Part shown: piece by piece, positions 35,833-47,210 of the stretch
Layout: the number at the start of each line of letters is the position of its first letter
Numbering within the stretch: position 1 is the first letter of the stretch
DNA from: Aquarana catesbeiana
Lineage: Eukaryota > Chordata > Amphibia > Anura > Ranidae
Reading direction: 5' to 3'
Length of the DNA stretch: 64,000 nucleotides
Assembly: GCF_042186555.1 (NCBI RefSeq)
Contig: NC_133325.1
Location: 293,142,109 to 293,206,108, forward strand
Translations under genes and position numbers: made by a program
The notes under the pieces: generated by a model
What the model was told of the DNA's origin: nothing
Database searches by the model: none
What the model saw: the letters and a program-made list of their open reading frames with translations, nothing else

Positions 35833-38480
35833 CTTCTACAGGTAGCTTTAGCTGAACACTGTGCAGAGCTCGAAAAAAACTAACTTGTAGCTTTTTTAGC
35901 TGCCTGCGGTAGTGATAGGATCAGGTAAACACCACCAACCTTCTACAGGTAGCTTTAGCTGAACACAGTGCAGGACGCACTGCACTAACTTGTAGCTTTA
36001 GATGAACACTGTGCAGAGGTCTCACTACCCTAACTTGTAGGTTTAGCTGAACACTGTGAGGAGGACGCACAGCACTAACTTGTAGTTTTAGCTGAACACT
36101 GTGAGGTGGACGCACCGCACTAACTTGTAGTTTTAGCTGAACACTGTGAGCAGGACGCACTGCACTAACTTGTAGGTTTAGCTGAACACTGTGAGGTGGA
36201 CGCACCGCACTAACTTGTAGTTTTAGCTGAACACTGTGAGGTGGACGCACCACACTAACTTGTAGTTTTAGCTGAACACTGTGAGCAGGACGCACCGCAC
36301 TAACTTGTAGGTTTAGCTGAACACTGTGAGGTGGACGCACCACACTAACTTGTAGGTTTAGCTGAACACTGTGAGCAGGACGCACAGCACTAACTGTAAA
36401 TAGTCTAGCTGCCTGACTGTGGTACTAATAGGATCAAAAGAACACCAGCAATTTTCTTCAGGTAGCTGTAAATACTGTAACAAGACAAGCCTGCCTGTCA
36501 GTAAGAAGATAACAGGAACGGATCTAGCTGAACACTGTGAGCAGGACGCACTGCACTAACTTGTAGCTTTAGATGAACACTGTGCAGAGGTCTTACTACA
36601 CTAACTTGTAGGTTTAGCTGAACACTGTGAGCAGGACGCACAGCACTAACTTGTAGTTTTAGCTGAACACTGTGAGCAGGACGCACTGCACTAACTTCTA
36701 GGTTTAGCTGAACACTGTGAGGTGGACGTACCCCACTAACTTGTAGTTTTAGCTGAACACTGTGAGCAGGACGCACTGCACTAACTGTAAATAGTCTAGC
36801 TGCCTGACTGTGGTACTAATAGGATCAAAAGAACACCAGCAATTTTCTTCAGGTAGCTGTAAATACTGTAACAAGACAAGCCTGCCTGTCAGTAAGAAGA
36901 TAACAGGAACGGATCTAGCTGAACACTGTGAGCAGGACGCACTGCACTAACTTGTAGCTTTAGATGAACACTGTGCAGAGGTCTCACTACACTAACTTGT
37001 AGGTTTAGCTGAACACTGTGAGCAGGATGCACAGCACTAACTTGTAGTTTTAGCTGAACACTGTGAGCAGGACGCACTGCACTAACTTCTAGGTTTAGCT
37101 GAACACTGTGAGGTGGACGTACCCCACTAACTTGTAGTTTTAGCTGAACACTGTGAGCAGGACGCACTGCACTAACTGTAAATCGTCTAGCTGCCTGACT
37201 GTGGTACTAATAGGATCAAAAGAGCACCAGCAATTTTCTTCAGGTAGCTGTAAATACTGTAACAAGACAAGCCTGCCTGTCAGTAAGAAGATAACAGGAA
37301 CGGATCTAGCTGAACACTGTGAGCAGGACGCACCGCACTAACTTGTAGGTTTAGCTGAACACTGTGAGGTGGACGCACCACACTAACTTGTAGTTTTAGC
37401 TGAACACTGTGAGCAGGATGCACTGCACTAACTGTAAATAGTCTAGCTGCCTGACTGTGGTACTAATAGGATCAAAAGAACACCAGCAATTTTCTTCAGG
37501 TAGCTGTAAATACTGTAACAAGACAAGCCTGCCTGTCAGTAAGAAGATAACTGGAACGGATCTAGCTGAACACTGTGAGCAGGACGCACTGCACTAACTT
37601 GTAGCTTTAGATGAACACTGTGCAGAGGTCTCACTACACTAACTTGTAGGTTTAGCTGAACACTGTGAGCAGGACACACAGCACTAACTTGTAGTTTTAG
37701 CTGAACACTGTGAGCAGGACGCACCGTACTAACTTCTAGGTTTAGCTGAACACTGTGAGGTGGACATACCCCACTAACTTGTAGTTTTAGCTGAACACTG
37801 TGAGCAGGACGCACTGCACTAACTGTAAATAGTCTAGCTGCCTGACTGTGGTACTAATAGGATCAAAAGAACACCAGCAATTTTCTTCAGGTAGCGGTAA
37901 ATACTGTAACAAGACAAGCCTGCCTGTGAGTAAGAAGATAACAGGAACGGATCTAGCTGAACACTGTGAGCAGGACGCACTGCACTAACTTGTAGCTTTA
38001 GATGAACACTGTGCAGAGGTCTCACTACCCTAACTTGTAGTTTTAGCTGAACACTGTGAGGTGGACGCACCGCACTAACTTGTAGGTTTAGCTGAACACT
38101 GTGAGGTGGACGCACCGCACTAACTTGTAGTTTTAGCTGAACACTGTGAGCAGGACGCACCGCACTAACTTGTAGGTTTAGCTGAACACTGTGAGGTGGA
38201 CGCACCACACTAACTTGTAGGTTTAGCTGAACACTGTGAGCAGGACGCACCCCACTAACTTGTAGGTTTAACTGAACACTGTGAGCAGGACGCACCCCAC
38301 TAACTTGTAGTTTTAGCTGAACACTGTGAGCAGGACACACTGCACTAACTGTAAATAGTCTAGCTGCCTGACTGTGGTACTAATAGGATCAAAAGAACAC
38401 CAGCAATTTTCTTCAGGTAGCTGTAAATACTGTAACAAGACAAGCCTGCCTGTCAGTAAGAAGATAACAGGAACGGATCT
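35833..38480 (+). repeat. 45-bp tandem array with higher-order structure
   Basis: Basic unit ACTAACTTGTAGNTTTAGCT followed by GAACACTGTGAGNNGGACGCACNGC, 45 bp. Six copies of a longer spacer (ACTGTAAATAGTCTAGCTGC ... AGATAACAGGAACGGATCTA) break the array into blocks; adjacent blocks repeat at about 391 bp (for example 36498 and 36889). As 45 is divisible by three, the minus strand stays open as repeats of VRPAHSVQLKLQVSA; not a gene. Located upstream of the hAT transposase start. Confidence 0.95.
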
Positions 38481-38706
38481 AGCTAAACTGAATACAGTGT
38501 ATATATATATATGCAACACCTGGGATGCATATATATATACACAATACACTGTAAGTGCAGCTAACTGACTGACTGTTCTGCCTAATCTATCTAACTCAAA
38601 TCAAACGACACTGTCTGTCTCTCTCTCTCTCTATCTATGAACGCCGGAACACACACTACACAGGGCCTTATATAGTGTGGGGCGTGTGCTAAATCCCCTG
38701 AGCCAT

Positions 38707-38807
38707 AATTGGCCAAAGCCTCCTTGGCTTTGGCCAATTACGGCTCTCTGTTCAGACGGCGCTGTGATTGGCCAAGCATGCGGGTCATAGTGCATGCTTG
38801 GCCAATC
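38707..38807. promoter_or_regulatory. hAT subterminal CCAAT hairpins
   Basis: Two perfect inverted repeats lie in tandem: 14 bp AATTGGCCAAAGCC (38707-38720 with 38726-38739) and 16 bp GATTGGCCAAGCATGC (38766-38781 with 38792-38807). All four arms contain GGCCAA/TTGGCC, so four CCAAT-type boxes are present about 150-250 bp from the hAT end. A palindromic AT-rich hairpin is also found at 38495-38560. Confidence 0.6.
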
Positions 38808-38963
38808 ATCAGCCAGCAATGCACTGCGATGCCGCACTGAATTATGGGCCGTGACGCGCCACACGAATTAGGCGCGACCGGCCCATATCGTTCGCAATTC
38901 GGCGAACGGGTGAACAGACAATGTTCGAGTCGAACCCACACGAAGCTCATCCCTAATGGGGAT

Positions 38964-39508
38964 CTGGTAATAGCCACTCTTCAGATCTAATACACTGAAC
39001 CACTTCGCCCCTGAGAAGCTCTGTAGGGCATCTTCTATACGGGGTTTAGTGTATTGATCTGGGATGGTCTGTCGATTCAGGGTCCTGAAGTCGATACACA
39101 GCCGCAGTGACCCATTTTTCTTCCTCACCACCACTATTGGAGAGGCGTATGGACTCCTGGACTCTTTGATAATCCCAGTCCTTTTTAGCTCAGCCAGCTG
39201 TTCCCGGAGGTCTTCAAGGTCTCCCAATGGCATTCTCCTTACCCTTTCCCGGAAGGGCTTGTCTTCTTCTTGTGCTCTGCACTTTTGGCATACCCCACGT
39301 CAAACACACTCTTTGAGAAAACTTCCTTCCATCTCCTGAGCTGGGCTTTGGCCCTCTCCATCCAAGCAGGCGTAAGAGAGGTGTTTTTTGGGTAGAAATT
39401 CTCTATGGGAATCTCTTCTCCGGAGCTCCTTGTTACATCTCTTGGCGAAACTGGGGTTGCTTGATTCGCCTGCCCAAGCAGCATTCTTGCTGGTATCTTC
39501 ACAGGCAA
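38964..39508 (-). pseudogene. Gypsy reverse transcriptase, N-terminal half
   Basis: Reading from 39508, a linker (FDVGYAKSAEH) leads through a frameshift near 39240 into the RT fingers and palm: LAELKRTGIIKESRSPYASP, VVVRKKNGSLRLCIDFRTLN and the first catalytic aspartate in FSVLDLKSGYYQIP. Coding then meets the hAT terminus and continues at 23272. The break falls right after YYQIP, a conserved place in the palm, so the insertion alone would abolish the enzyme. Confidence 0.92.
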
Positions 39509-40461
39509 GGCTGTCGTGTGCTGACTGATACTCTCCCTCTGCTTCTCTTAGGTGGCTTAATCGATAACACTTTTGGAAGTATCTCCAGACCCACATTCTC
39601 TTCCTGGGTGTCCGTTTCCAAGACAATGAAAGGACCAGGTCGTCTCCAGCTCAACTTAACCGAGGCCCTCATGCACACCACTTCACCCGGTTGTAGTAGT
39701 TGTTCACCTCGGTCTAAACGCCAAACTTTTCCCACTCCTTCTGCTGGGGCCTTCTGCTCATGTACTATGTCCTTGTACACTTGGATTAGCATGGGATGTA
39801 CCTTCATGGCCGGGTCACTTTCCTTCTGTACAAGGGGTATCAGGAGTCTTCTGACCAGATCAGTGTTTGTTCCGATGATGAGGGAACTTTTGTGGGCCCC
39901 AGGGGGCTGGGGACACACAACTGCCAGGGTGTCGAAAGTCTCCGCCTTACCAGCCACACTTGGGTCAAAGGTGAGTTCGATAGGGATATATCCCTCATAA
40001 GGAAAGTTCTGGGTACCTAAACCCCATATCTCCAATTCCTCCAACTTTTGCAGGGGCAGATGCTTGAGATGCTTCATGTAGAAATCTTTGTATAGTAAGG
40101 TCACTTGGGCTCCAGTATCCAACAGTGCCTTGGCGTAGATTCCTTCTACCTGTATTGGGATGATCGGAGAGGGTCCCACTAAGTTGCGGGGAGGTTCACT
40201 CTGAGGGTTCAGCTTCTCCTGCCTACCAGAGCGCATCTTGACTCCTCGTTTCCATGGACGCTTCCTCAACTTAATTCTTCCCCTTTCTCTCAAAACTTTG
40301 GGAACTTGGGTTTTGTTGGAGTTGATGGCAGTTATAGGGCACCCAGCTGACTCCTTCACTGGGGCCCTTTGAAGTTTTCCGCTGGCTTTTGATGTTGCAC
40401 TGCTGTTCTTGGACTTGGGCACACGTTCCCGAAGTGTCCAACCCCTCCACAGTTGAAACAA
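39499..40461 (-). pseudogene. Gypsy aspartic protease region
   Basis: The protease matures Gag and Pol. The active-site motif LLDTGAQVTLLY is clear, followed by the flap-like segment and the downstream hydrophobic LLIIGTNTDLV-type strand (seen as SSLIIGTNTDLVRRLL). The start of the frame overlaps the end of gag in another phase, which may reflect a natural gag-pol frameshift or decay; I cannot tell which. The frame runs openly for 320 residues and then shifts before RT. Confidence 0.87.
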
Positions 40462-41500
40462 CGTCCAGATCGGCTTCTGAAGGTGGAGTCTGGTACTCTC
40501 TTCGATTTTTCTGTTCCTCCACTGGCCGGATTTGGGGGTCCCGTGGTCAGCAAAGCCATCATTTCCATCAACTGGGTCACCTGAGTCCTAAGAAGCTCAA
40601 TCTGGGGGTCATACTCTATCACATTAACTGTTTGGATTCCAACAGTGTGCTTTGGTTCTTGAATGTTCTCCTTCTTCCTTTCTAGGATAGCTTCTTCCTC
40701 CCTTACAATCCAAATTAGATCTGGGTACTTCAATATGCCTCCATCTTGGTGGGTTCTCAACTGGAGGGTGATGGGGTCCAAAGGCTATGCACCCCTCAGG
40801 ACTTGTTTGGCTCGAATCTCATCCACCTTACAAGGGTCTATTCCCTTCTTCAGTAATATCTGGTGAATGACCTTGTCCAGCCGTCTCATATATTCTGATA
40901 ACTTCTCTCCAGTTTCCTGATAGGTGTGTTCTAATTGGTAAATTAGGTCGGAAACCTTTTCAGTATGTCCAAACACATCTTGCAGGATATCTAAGTAGTC
41001 TTGGGCTACACAGTTCTGTTTACTGAGCTTTAAATTTCGAATGGCCTCGGAAGCAGGCCCCTTGAGACTTTCAGTGATCCGCTGTTTCTTCTGAGTTTCA
41101 AGTTTCCAAGGGCTGTGATGAGTTCGGGCTCAATTGCAGTCGGTGCTGGCTGCGATGGACCCCTGACTCTTGTTAAACTCATCTGAGAGAAGGTGGCAGG
41201 ATCCTCCCCCTGCTCTCTTGGGTGGGTCAGGTAAAAGTTTGTCTTGTCAGCGAGCTCAACACTTTTGCCCCTGAAATTTTCCGGAACTCCCTTCTGCCAT
41301 TCCAATAATGCATAGGTGCGGAACGCCTCATGATCAGGTCTTACTGCGACCACTTTGGCTCTTTGTCCTGGGGATAGTGTTTTTACCACTTGGTTGATGT
41401 GTTCCTTCTCCCAGATGTCTCCCCAGAGTTCCATGGCCACGCTCGCTTCTGAGCGGACGCCTTCCACCTCACACCACTGTGCCACAGTGGGGGGATCCAT
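40356..41500 (-). pseudogene. Gypsy gag with PNMA-like capsid and CCHC knuckle
   Basis: Gag forms the particle that packages element RNA. The likely start at 41500 (MDPPTVAQWCEVEGVR) is about 40 bp inside the PBS. A frameshift near 41100 leads into the capsid-like segment (FGHTEKVSDLIYQLEHTYQE and YMRRLDKVIHQILLKKG), whose pattern recalls PNMA/Ma-antigen capsids of Gypsy origin. A stop at about 40785 (RGA, stop) precedes the nucleocapsid, where a single knuckle CFNCGGVGHFGNVC is preserved. One frameshift and one stop are thus visible in about 380 residues. Confidence 0.85.
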
Positions 41501-41542
41501 TTTAGGGTTCTTAAGAGGGTGTTCTGCTTTAGAGTGACAGTG

Positions 41543-41560
41543 ATCCCGGACGAGCTCCCA
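41543..41560 (-). promoter_or_regulatory. primer-binding site, tRNA-Pro type
   Basis: On minus, TGGGAGCTCGTCCGGGAT starts two bases inside the 5' LTR. It is complementary to the 3' end of tRNA-Pro as I know it from the murine leukaemia virus PBS, with one mismatch in 18. Confidence 0.8.
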
Positions 41561-41562
41561 CA

Positions 41563-42840
41563 TGTAGCAATAACTCACGGTGGAGCTGCTGGTTTAAGCA
41601 GGCCTGTCCTCTTTGCTCTACACCCTTCTTAAATTGTTCACTCCCCTTGGCACAACTGTAGTGCAGTGTTGAAACAATATGAGCATTAACTTTAACCCAC
41701 AATATACACTTACAATTAGGGTTACCTCTACCTGGATGCTGGTAGCTCCACCTGTAGGAGAAATGACAACACTGCACACAAACTTCAATAATGACCAAAA
41801 ATAACTTCTTTCTTTGAATAAGTAATATATTTATATAAAGAGTTATTTCAAAGAATATACTATCACACCAACGTAGTGTGATAGTATAAGAAATGATTAT
41901 GACAATCAATAACAATCACAGAAATGTATATGTATATATATTGGTATGAATCTATACCCGGGAGCTCCCCCTGCTCTAGACCTTAAAGTCACTATACTAA
42001 AATGCAATGAAAAGGTAGTCCTGACGTCTTCAGTCTTCGCTAGCTTTTATAATTGTAATCTGCAAAGAGGTTCCTCCTGGGTGTTGCGCAGTGTAGTATA
42101 ACACAATAAAACAATTGTAATCCAATAGAGTGACTAGGTGTCTATATGAAGAAACAAACATCTAACATCCGCTCTTGAACACTGAAGTCTATTCGGATGT
42201 AATGCTCTCCGACTTAACTTGTTCCATGGGACTATCAGTCCCAGCAACACTCTGTACAGTTCTAAAGATGTGTGTGTAATACTCAAATAAACTTCTGGGT
42301 GTCAACCCTCTCACCACACAGAATCCAAGCAGGTGGATGTCTCCGGGTTCAGCAGTTCTCAGTTCCGTATGGAGGCACCACCACGCCGTCACACTGTTCC
42401 GTTCACAAACGACCAGGAGTCCTCGGTTATCTCCCCACGGGTCTTCCAGAACAATCACGTCTCTTGTCCAACTCACTGCGGTGCAATGACAGGCTACTAC
42501 AGCTGCTCTGCTCCTTCGCCAGGTAGGCCGCAACCCTGTGGGACACACACACCCACAGAGTTCTGCTGGCAGGCCATGCGTCCCAGGCACAAGAGAGCTA
42601 AAATGACCGCTGCTTACCCTTTTATATCCCCCCACAATGCAGTTCAGCTCTGACTTGTCCAGGAGCATTGTGGGTGGGTCATAGCTGCAGTTCCAAAGTA
42701 AACAATGAATCACTTCTGTGTCACTTAATTCTGAGACGTAAACTTATTGTACTTTATCAATTGTCCACAAGATGGCACCAACACAACTATTGTACTGAAT
42801 ATTACACAAAGAGCTAGAAACAACAGTTGTCAGTGCTACA
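41563..42840 (-). repeat. Gypsy 5' LTR
   Basis: Same ends as the 3' LTR (TGTAGCAATAACTCACGG ... CAGTGCTACA). In the element orientation this copy would drive transcription. Differences from the other LTR are scattered single bases plus loss of a short GC segment near 42000. Confidence 0.95.
42619..42626 (-). promoter_or_regulatory. TATA box in 5' LTR
   Basis: TATAAAAG on the minus strand, after a GGGGGGA stretch; conserved at the same place in the other LTR. Confidence 0.6.
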
Positions 42841-45222
42841 ATAAAATAACAAATAAATGAATTGTATTTATTTTTGTATAACCTACTCCTATTAATTTGA
42901 TCGAAGCTTGTAAACTTACATTGTAGAGAATCCCACACATTTACTTCCTTGAATTCTGGGACACATGTTCACTATTGCCTGTTAGTTGGCATTGCTGCTT
43001 CATATAATTCACAGAGCCTTCCTTCTAAACTACAAAGAGAAGGGATTTCAGGAGGCATAGTCAGCACAGGAATTATTGCTTGCGGGCAACAAGATACCAT
43101 GGGTTATGTGGTGTTTGTGAACTGAAAGTAGATCAAAGGAATGAGCAAAGTGAAAGCTGCAAAGCATGCAGGGAATAGAGGAAGTATGCAAAGGAGATGG
43201 CCAACAGACCTGCAGCAATAAAAAACGTGATTTTTCAAATAAGCAATTAAGCAATAATAACTCATGTTTGCAATTCTATTACAATGCTCATGTTATAAAA
43301 TAAAAGCGTATGTTGTAATCACAGAACTCTTTTAAAAAATTATTGATGATGCCCTTTAGTTGTGATAGAGAAAGCATAGAGAGTGCTGCTGATAAAGTGC
43401 ACAGGGAGAAATAAGTTTAGAGTTTGTGGGCACTGGCAGGTCTGTTAAAGTAGATGAATGCTCTTACTGAATGCCTATAAATAGCTAAATGCTGAGTATC
43501 ATGAAAAATGTGGGGTTCTAGGGAGGGAAAGGCTTTGCCTTCTTTTTTTTTGCTGTTCTGTTGATGCCCTGCCGCCTTATAGCCTATCCCTGTCCACATG
43601 CACTACAGTGAAAACAGGCTGTGTTTTTTCAGGCATATGTCCAAATTGTTATTGATTGCAATTGTTTTTCACAAAATATTTTTTTAAAGAGGACCATCCA
43701 TGAAAACGGAGGATCTGTTCTATTGAACGCCCCAATCCTCCAATATTAAATCACCTGTAAAGATGATTTAAAAATAAATGTATTGCTAAAAAAAGAGAAA
43801 AAAAATACTTACTTTAGCCTCAGCTTTTAAGTTCTGGGAGTGCAGGTGACTAGGATTAAGAGTTTTTCCCTATTATTTTTAGTTTGGTCTTTCCTTAGCA
43901 AAATGTATGTAAAATAAATGTTGATTTTATCAGTACATCTAGAGTATTTGGTCTTCCTCTGTGTTCCAAGTCTGATTCATTTCATTATAAATCAGCTCCA
44001 CAGTCACTAATCCCTTCCTCTGCACTGCATGCCCTCTCTGACATAAAAGGACCTCCCTTTTATTGGTTTAACTAGATGGACTTGTGTCTTTTTCAACCAG
44101 ACTAACTATGTAACTTGATACATAAAACAGGGCAGGCTAGACCTTCAAGTCCATATTGGGCTACCCCAGCCAGAGGTACATTCTGCATGCCCACAAGTCT
44201 ATTGGAATGAATGCATGTAAGCATTTTAATTGCAGTTTTGCTGTCCTTTCCTGTGCTTAATTGACCCGGGTAGAGGCAGTTTTACAAGCAAATCATTAAA
44301 AAAAATGAAAAAATGTTTTCTTTTCACCAGGGTCTGGGTCTGCTTTAATTCGTGTTAATCTATTCTGGGTACCAATTTTCTGTATGTATTTCTGAACACA
44401 CATATGTGATGTTCACTTTACCCACAGTATGTACACGCATGTATTCTTTTTTGTTATAGATTGGAATTAACAGTGGAGTAAATACTTTTGCTGTATTATG
44501 CTAAATGTGTTATGACATACTTGGATATTTGTACCTATTGTATTATTGTGCTATTGTGCTAAATTTAAATTTATTGCAACAACATTTATGTTATGTGGTG
44601 TGCTTACTCTGTATATTTAAAATTGACCTTAGGTCACCCAGGCTAGGAACTTGCAGTGCAAATAGCATGACTAAACAGTCTAAACAGAAATTAAAATATA
44701 AATGTTGAATTCTAAATAAATACGAAAATAAGCAAGCAACTAAAAATCAAAAAAACATTTAAAAAAAAGTGGCTGTGTATCTCCCACTCTGGGTTACCAA
44801 TATAGAGCTTGACTAAATAATAAAGAAAAAAAAATAAACATTAAGAAAATGATAGTTATGAAAATAAAAACATTAAAAGTAAACAGCAAGCAAACAAAAA
44901 AGAAATGGTATCTAGGAATCTCCTACTCAACTAGCAATTAAAAACAAAAGATAAAAATGGTGGCCAGGAATCCTCTTCTCCAGGGCCACCCAGGCCAGAA
45001 AATTTCTGACTCATATGAGATGGGATGCAGCACAAAGAACTTGGACAAAGAGGGGCTCAGACCACCAGACTTTGGGGGCATTTATAGTGTAGTTTTATAT
45101 TGATTGACATGGTCCTCTCAAACAACACTGGGGACAGACCAGAAGCTCCAGCACATACTGTGTGAGACTCCAGGACCATGTGGTCCAGCTTGGAAAAAGC
45201 CCATTCGGTCCTTACTTCTAAA
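42841..45222. other. AT-rich region, no gene seen
   Basis: No domain-bearing frame. Around 44065-44120 the phrase TTTAACTAGATGGACTTGTG with a following CTATGTAACTTG looks like a repeat tail that I cannot assign. From 44700 to 45000 are A-rich stretches separating three short related segments (ATCTCCCACTC, ATCTCCTACTC, ATCCTCTTCTC). Confidence 0.5.
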
Positions 45223-45539
45223 GCCTCGTACACATGATCGGATTTTCCGCATACAAAACCTCAGACATTTGTCCAAAGGCGTGTGCCTGAATTTTGTCTT
45301 GCATACAAACGGCAAGGAATTGTCGGCTAACAAACACGAACGTACTGATGTACTACATGGTTTTTCAGCCCTTTAGCGCCACCCTTTGGGCTCCTTCTGC
45401 TAAGTTCATGTTATTAGAAGTTTGGTGAGTGTTGATTCGCACTTTTCATTCCGCGCTTTTCATTTAGCGCTTTTCACTTCGTACTTTTCCTTTCCTGCTT
45501 TTCAGTTCATTTCTGAAGGGCCTTCCGTCAACCAGACAT

Positions 45540-45820
45540 GTTGCGGAATCGGTGGAGATAACGTGTTATTTATTATTGGTCTTGGAGTTATTGCTTTGAC
45601 CCAAGTTCAGTCCAGGAACAGGAGGAGTTCTTGGACCAAAAATTGGTTGCTTTATTAATTGTGACCAATTATGTCATATGCCTTTGCTGCGGGAGCTGCA
45701 GGAGAATAATCCAGATGTTTTTTCGGAATTATCTCCGGATGGCGGACCCCTGCTTTCACCAACTCTTGGCATTGTTGACCCTTATATTAAGAAGCAGGAC
45801 ACATGCATGAGGCTTTTATT
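45540..45820 (+). pseudogene. Harbinger transposase exon-1 fragment
   Basis: In shifting frames the sequence reads RNRRSSWTKNWLL, then an HMPLL-like stretch, ELQENNPDVFR-like, and KKQDTCMR, aligning with residues 20-95 of the transposase at 24948. A stop follows WLLY, and at least two frameshifts occur. The rest of the gene is deleted. It is an inactive relic and, like the MITEs, could only move with proteins from elsewhere. Confidence 0.8.
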
Positions 45821-46264
45821 TTATTTTTTGGTTGAATAATAATGATTTGATTTGTTATATTTTCTATATTTTTGTATGTATAGAATGCATGTCTAATTGC
45901 ATTTGTTTTCTTTTTTTAATGCACAATAAAAAAATTGTGGAGAAAAATACTTGGCTATGTGTTTTACTTCAAATGACAGTTTGGGAGTAGGCAGTTATAT
46001 TTAAAAAAAAATACAATGTAAAATTAACACCACTTACTAGGGGTGCGCATCTTCACTGGCCTCACGATTCGATTCGATTACGATTATCAGGTCCACGATT
46101 CACGATGCATCACGATTACTGCACGCGGTTTTCATCCAAAAAATTTAAGTAGTCAGAAGAACTCCATTTTTTAAATTTTATCTGTTCTTAAAAAAAAGAC
46201 AACACTCCCTGCATGTAGCAAAGTGTAAACACAGCAGACAACTTAAAGAGGAGCTCCAGACTGC

Positions 46265-46575
46265 CCCCAAATGACTACAGAAGATGGTCAGAGACTGCAG
46301 ACATGATACAGGAGATGATCAGAGACTGCAGACATACTACAGGAGATGATCAGAGACTGCAGACATATCACAGGAGATGATCAGAGACTGCAGACATATC
46401 ACAGGAGATGATCAGAGACTGCAGACATATCACAGGAGATGATCAGAGACTGCAGACATACTACAGGAGATGATCAGAGACTGCAGACATACTACAGGAG
46501 ATGATCAGAGACTGCAGACATACTACAGGAGATGATCAGAGACTGCAGACATATCACAGGAGATGATCAGAGACT
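46265..46575 (+). repeat. 31-bp tandem array
   Basis: About ten units of AGATGATCAGAGACTGCAGA followed by CATATCACAGG or CATACTACAGG. The two unit types alternate in runs, pointing to repeated local duplication. Confidence 0.93.
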
Positions 46576-47210
46576 GCAGACCTGCTGGACGTGGTAAGGG
46601 AGGTGCCAGACTGTCCTATCCAAGATGACCAATACCCCGCCCCCCTCACCACTAACCTGTCACCATATAATACTATTACCATAGCGCTCCCCTGCCCAGT
46701 GTCACCACGGACCAATTCCCATCCTTCTCGACCAGCATCCACACAGTCCTCTGCTCTCCACCACCCCCCCACCTCTACACAGTGAGCATGCAGATAGGGC
46801 AATAAAACAAAAAATGGTGTGCAGTGCTTTGTGGTGATAATAAATGCACAAAAGAGTCTTAAGTAGTGAATAAATTTAGTCCTGAAATATATAATCTGTG
46901 ATCTGATTAAAAGAAATCTTTTGTGTATTCAAAGTAATTCCAGTGCTGAGTGTTCTCTGCTGTGTTCAAATCATTCACCAGAAATCAGGAATGATTTGAA
47001 CACAGCAGAGAACACTCAGCACTGGAATTACTTTGAATATACAGAAGATTTCTTTCAATCAGATCACAGATTTATATATATATATTTCAGGACTATATTT
47101 GTTCACTACTTAATAACACTCTTTTGTACATTTGTCACTGCAAAGCACTGCACACCATTTTTGGTTTTATTGCCCTATCTGCATACAGTCTGGCACCTCC
47201 CTTACCATGT
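46575..47210. repeat. large inverted repeat
   Basis: Arms of about 190 bp face each other across a centre near 46981 (AATCATTCACCAGAAATCAGGAATGATT). They run from GATAGGGCAATAAAAC (46793) to its complement GTTTTATTGCCCTATC near 47165. A further pair, GGTAAGGGAGGTGCCAGACTGT (46593) and ACAGTCTGGCACCTCCCTTACC (47186), lies outside, separated by a 170-bp unmatched stretch on the left. Confidence 0.85.

Larger units (their letters stand above)
23265..38963 (-). mobile_element. hAT transposon, 15.7 kb including nested Harbinger
   Basis: ATGGGGAT is duplicated at 23265-23272 and 38956-38963. The element between (23273-38955) has the inverted ends TAGGGATGAGC and GCTCATCCCTA. Joining the flanks at one copy of the duplication restores an open RT frame, which confirms the boundaries. 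Without the Harbinger it is about 8.5 kb: a 142-bp tandem array, a minus-strand BED-type transposase, a large 45-bp array and terminal hairpins. The first 1 kb (to about 24300) matches the non-autonomous element at 54358-56510. Confidence 0.95.
18876..42844 (-). mobile_element. Ty3/Gypsy LTR retrotransposon with nested hAT and Harbinger
   Basis: Two LTRs of 1288 and 1278 bp, both TGTAGC...CTACA, bracket minus-strand gag, protease, reverse transcriptase, RNase H and integrase, in the order that defines Ty3/Gypsy. The flanks share ATAA (18876-18879 and 42841-42844), so a 4-bp target duplication is likely. Primer-binding site and polypurine tract are in place. Removing the 15.7-kb hAT insert leaves about 8.3 kb, a normal size. 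No envelope gene and no chromodomain are apparent. The LTRs differ by scattered substitutions and a few small indels, and the coding region carries several frameshifts. Confidence 0.93.

Noticed and set aside
35921..38340. Repeat proteins of VRPAHSVQLKLQVSA on minus, up to 168 residues
   Set aside because: Products of the 45-bp array with no start context and the same sense lost at each spacer.
46265..46575. Regular short repeats suggesting a CRISPR array
   Set aside because: Units are contiguous at 31 bp with no variable spacers, in a eukaryotic hAT element.
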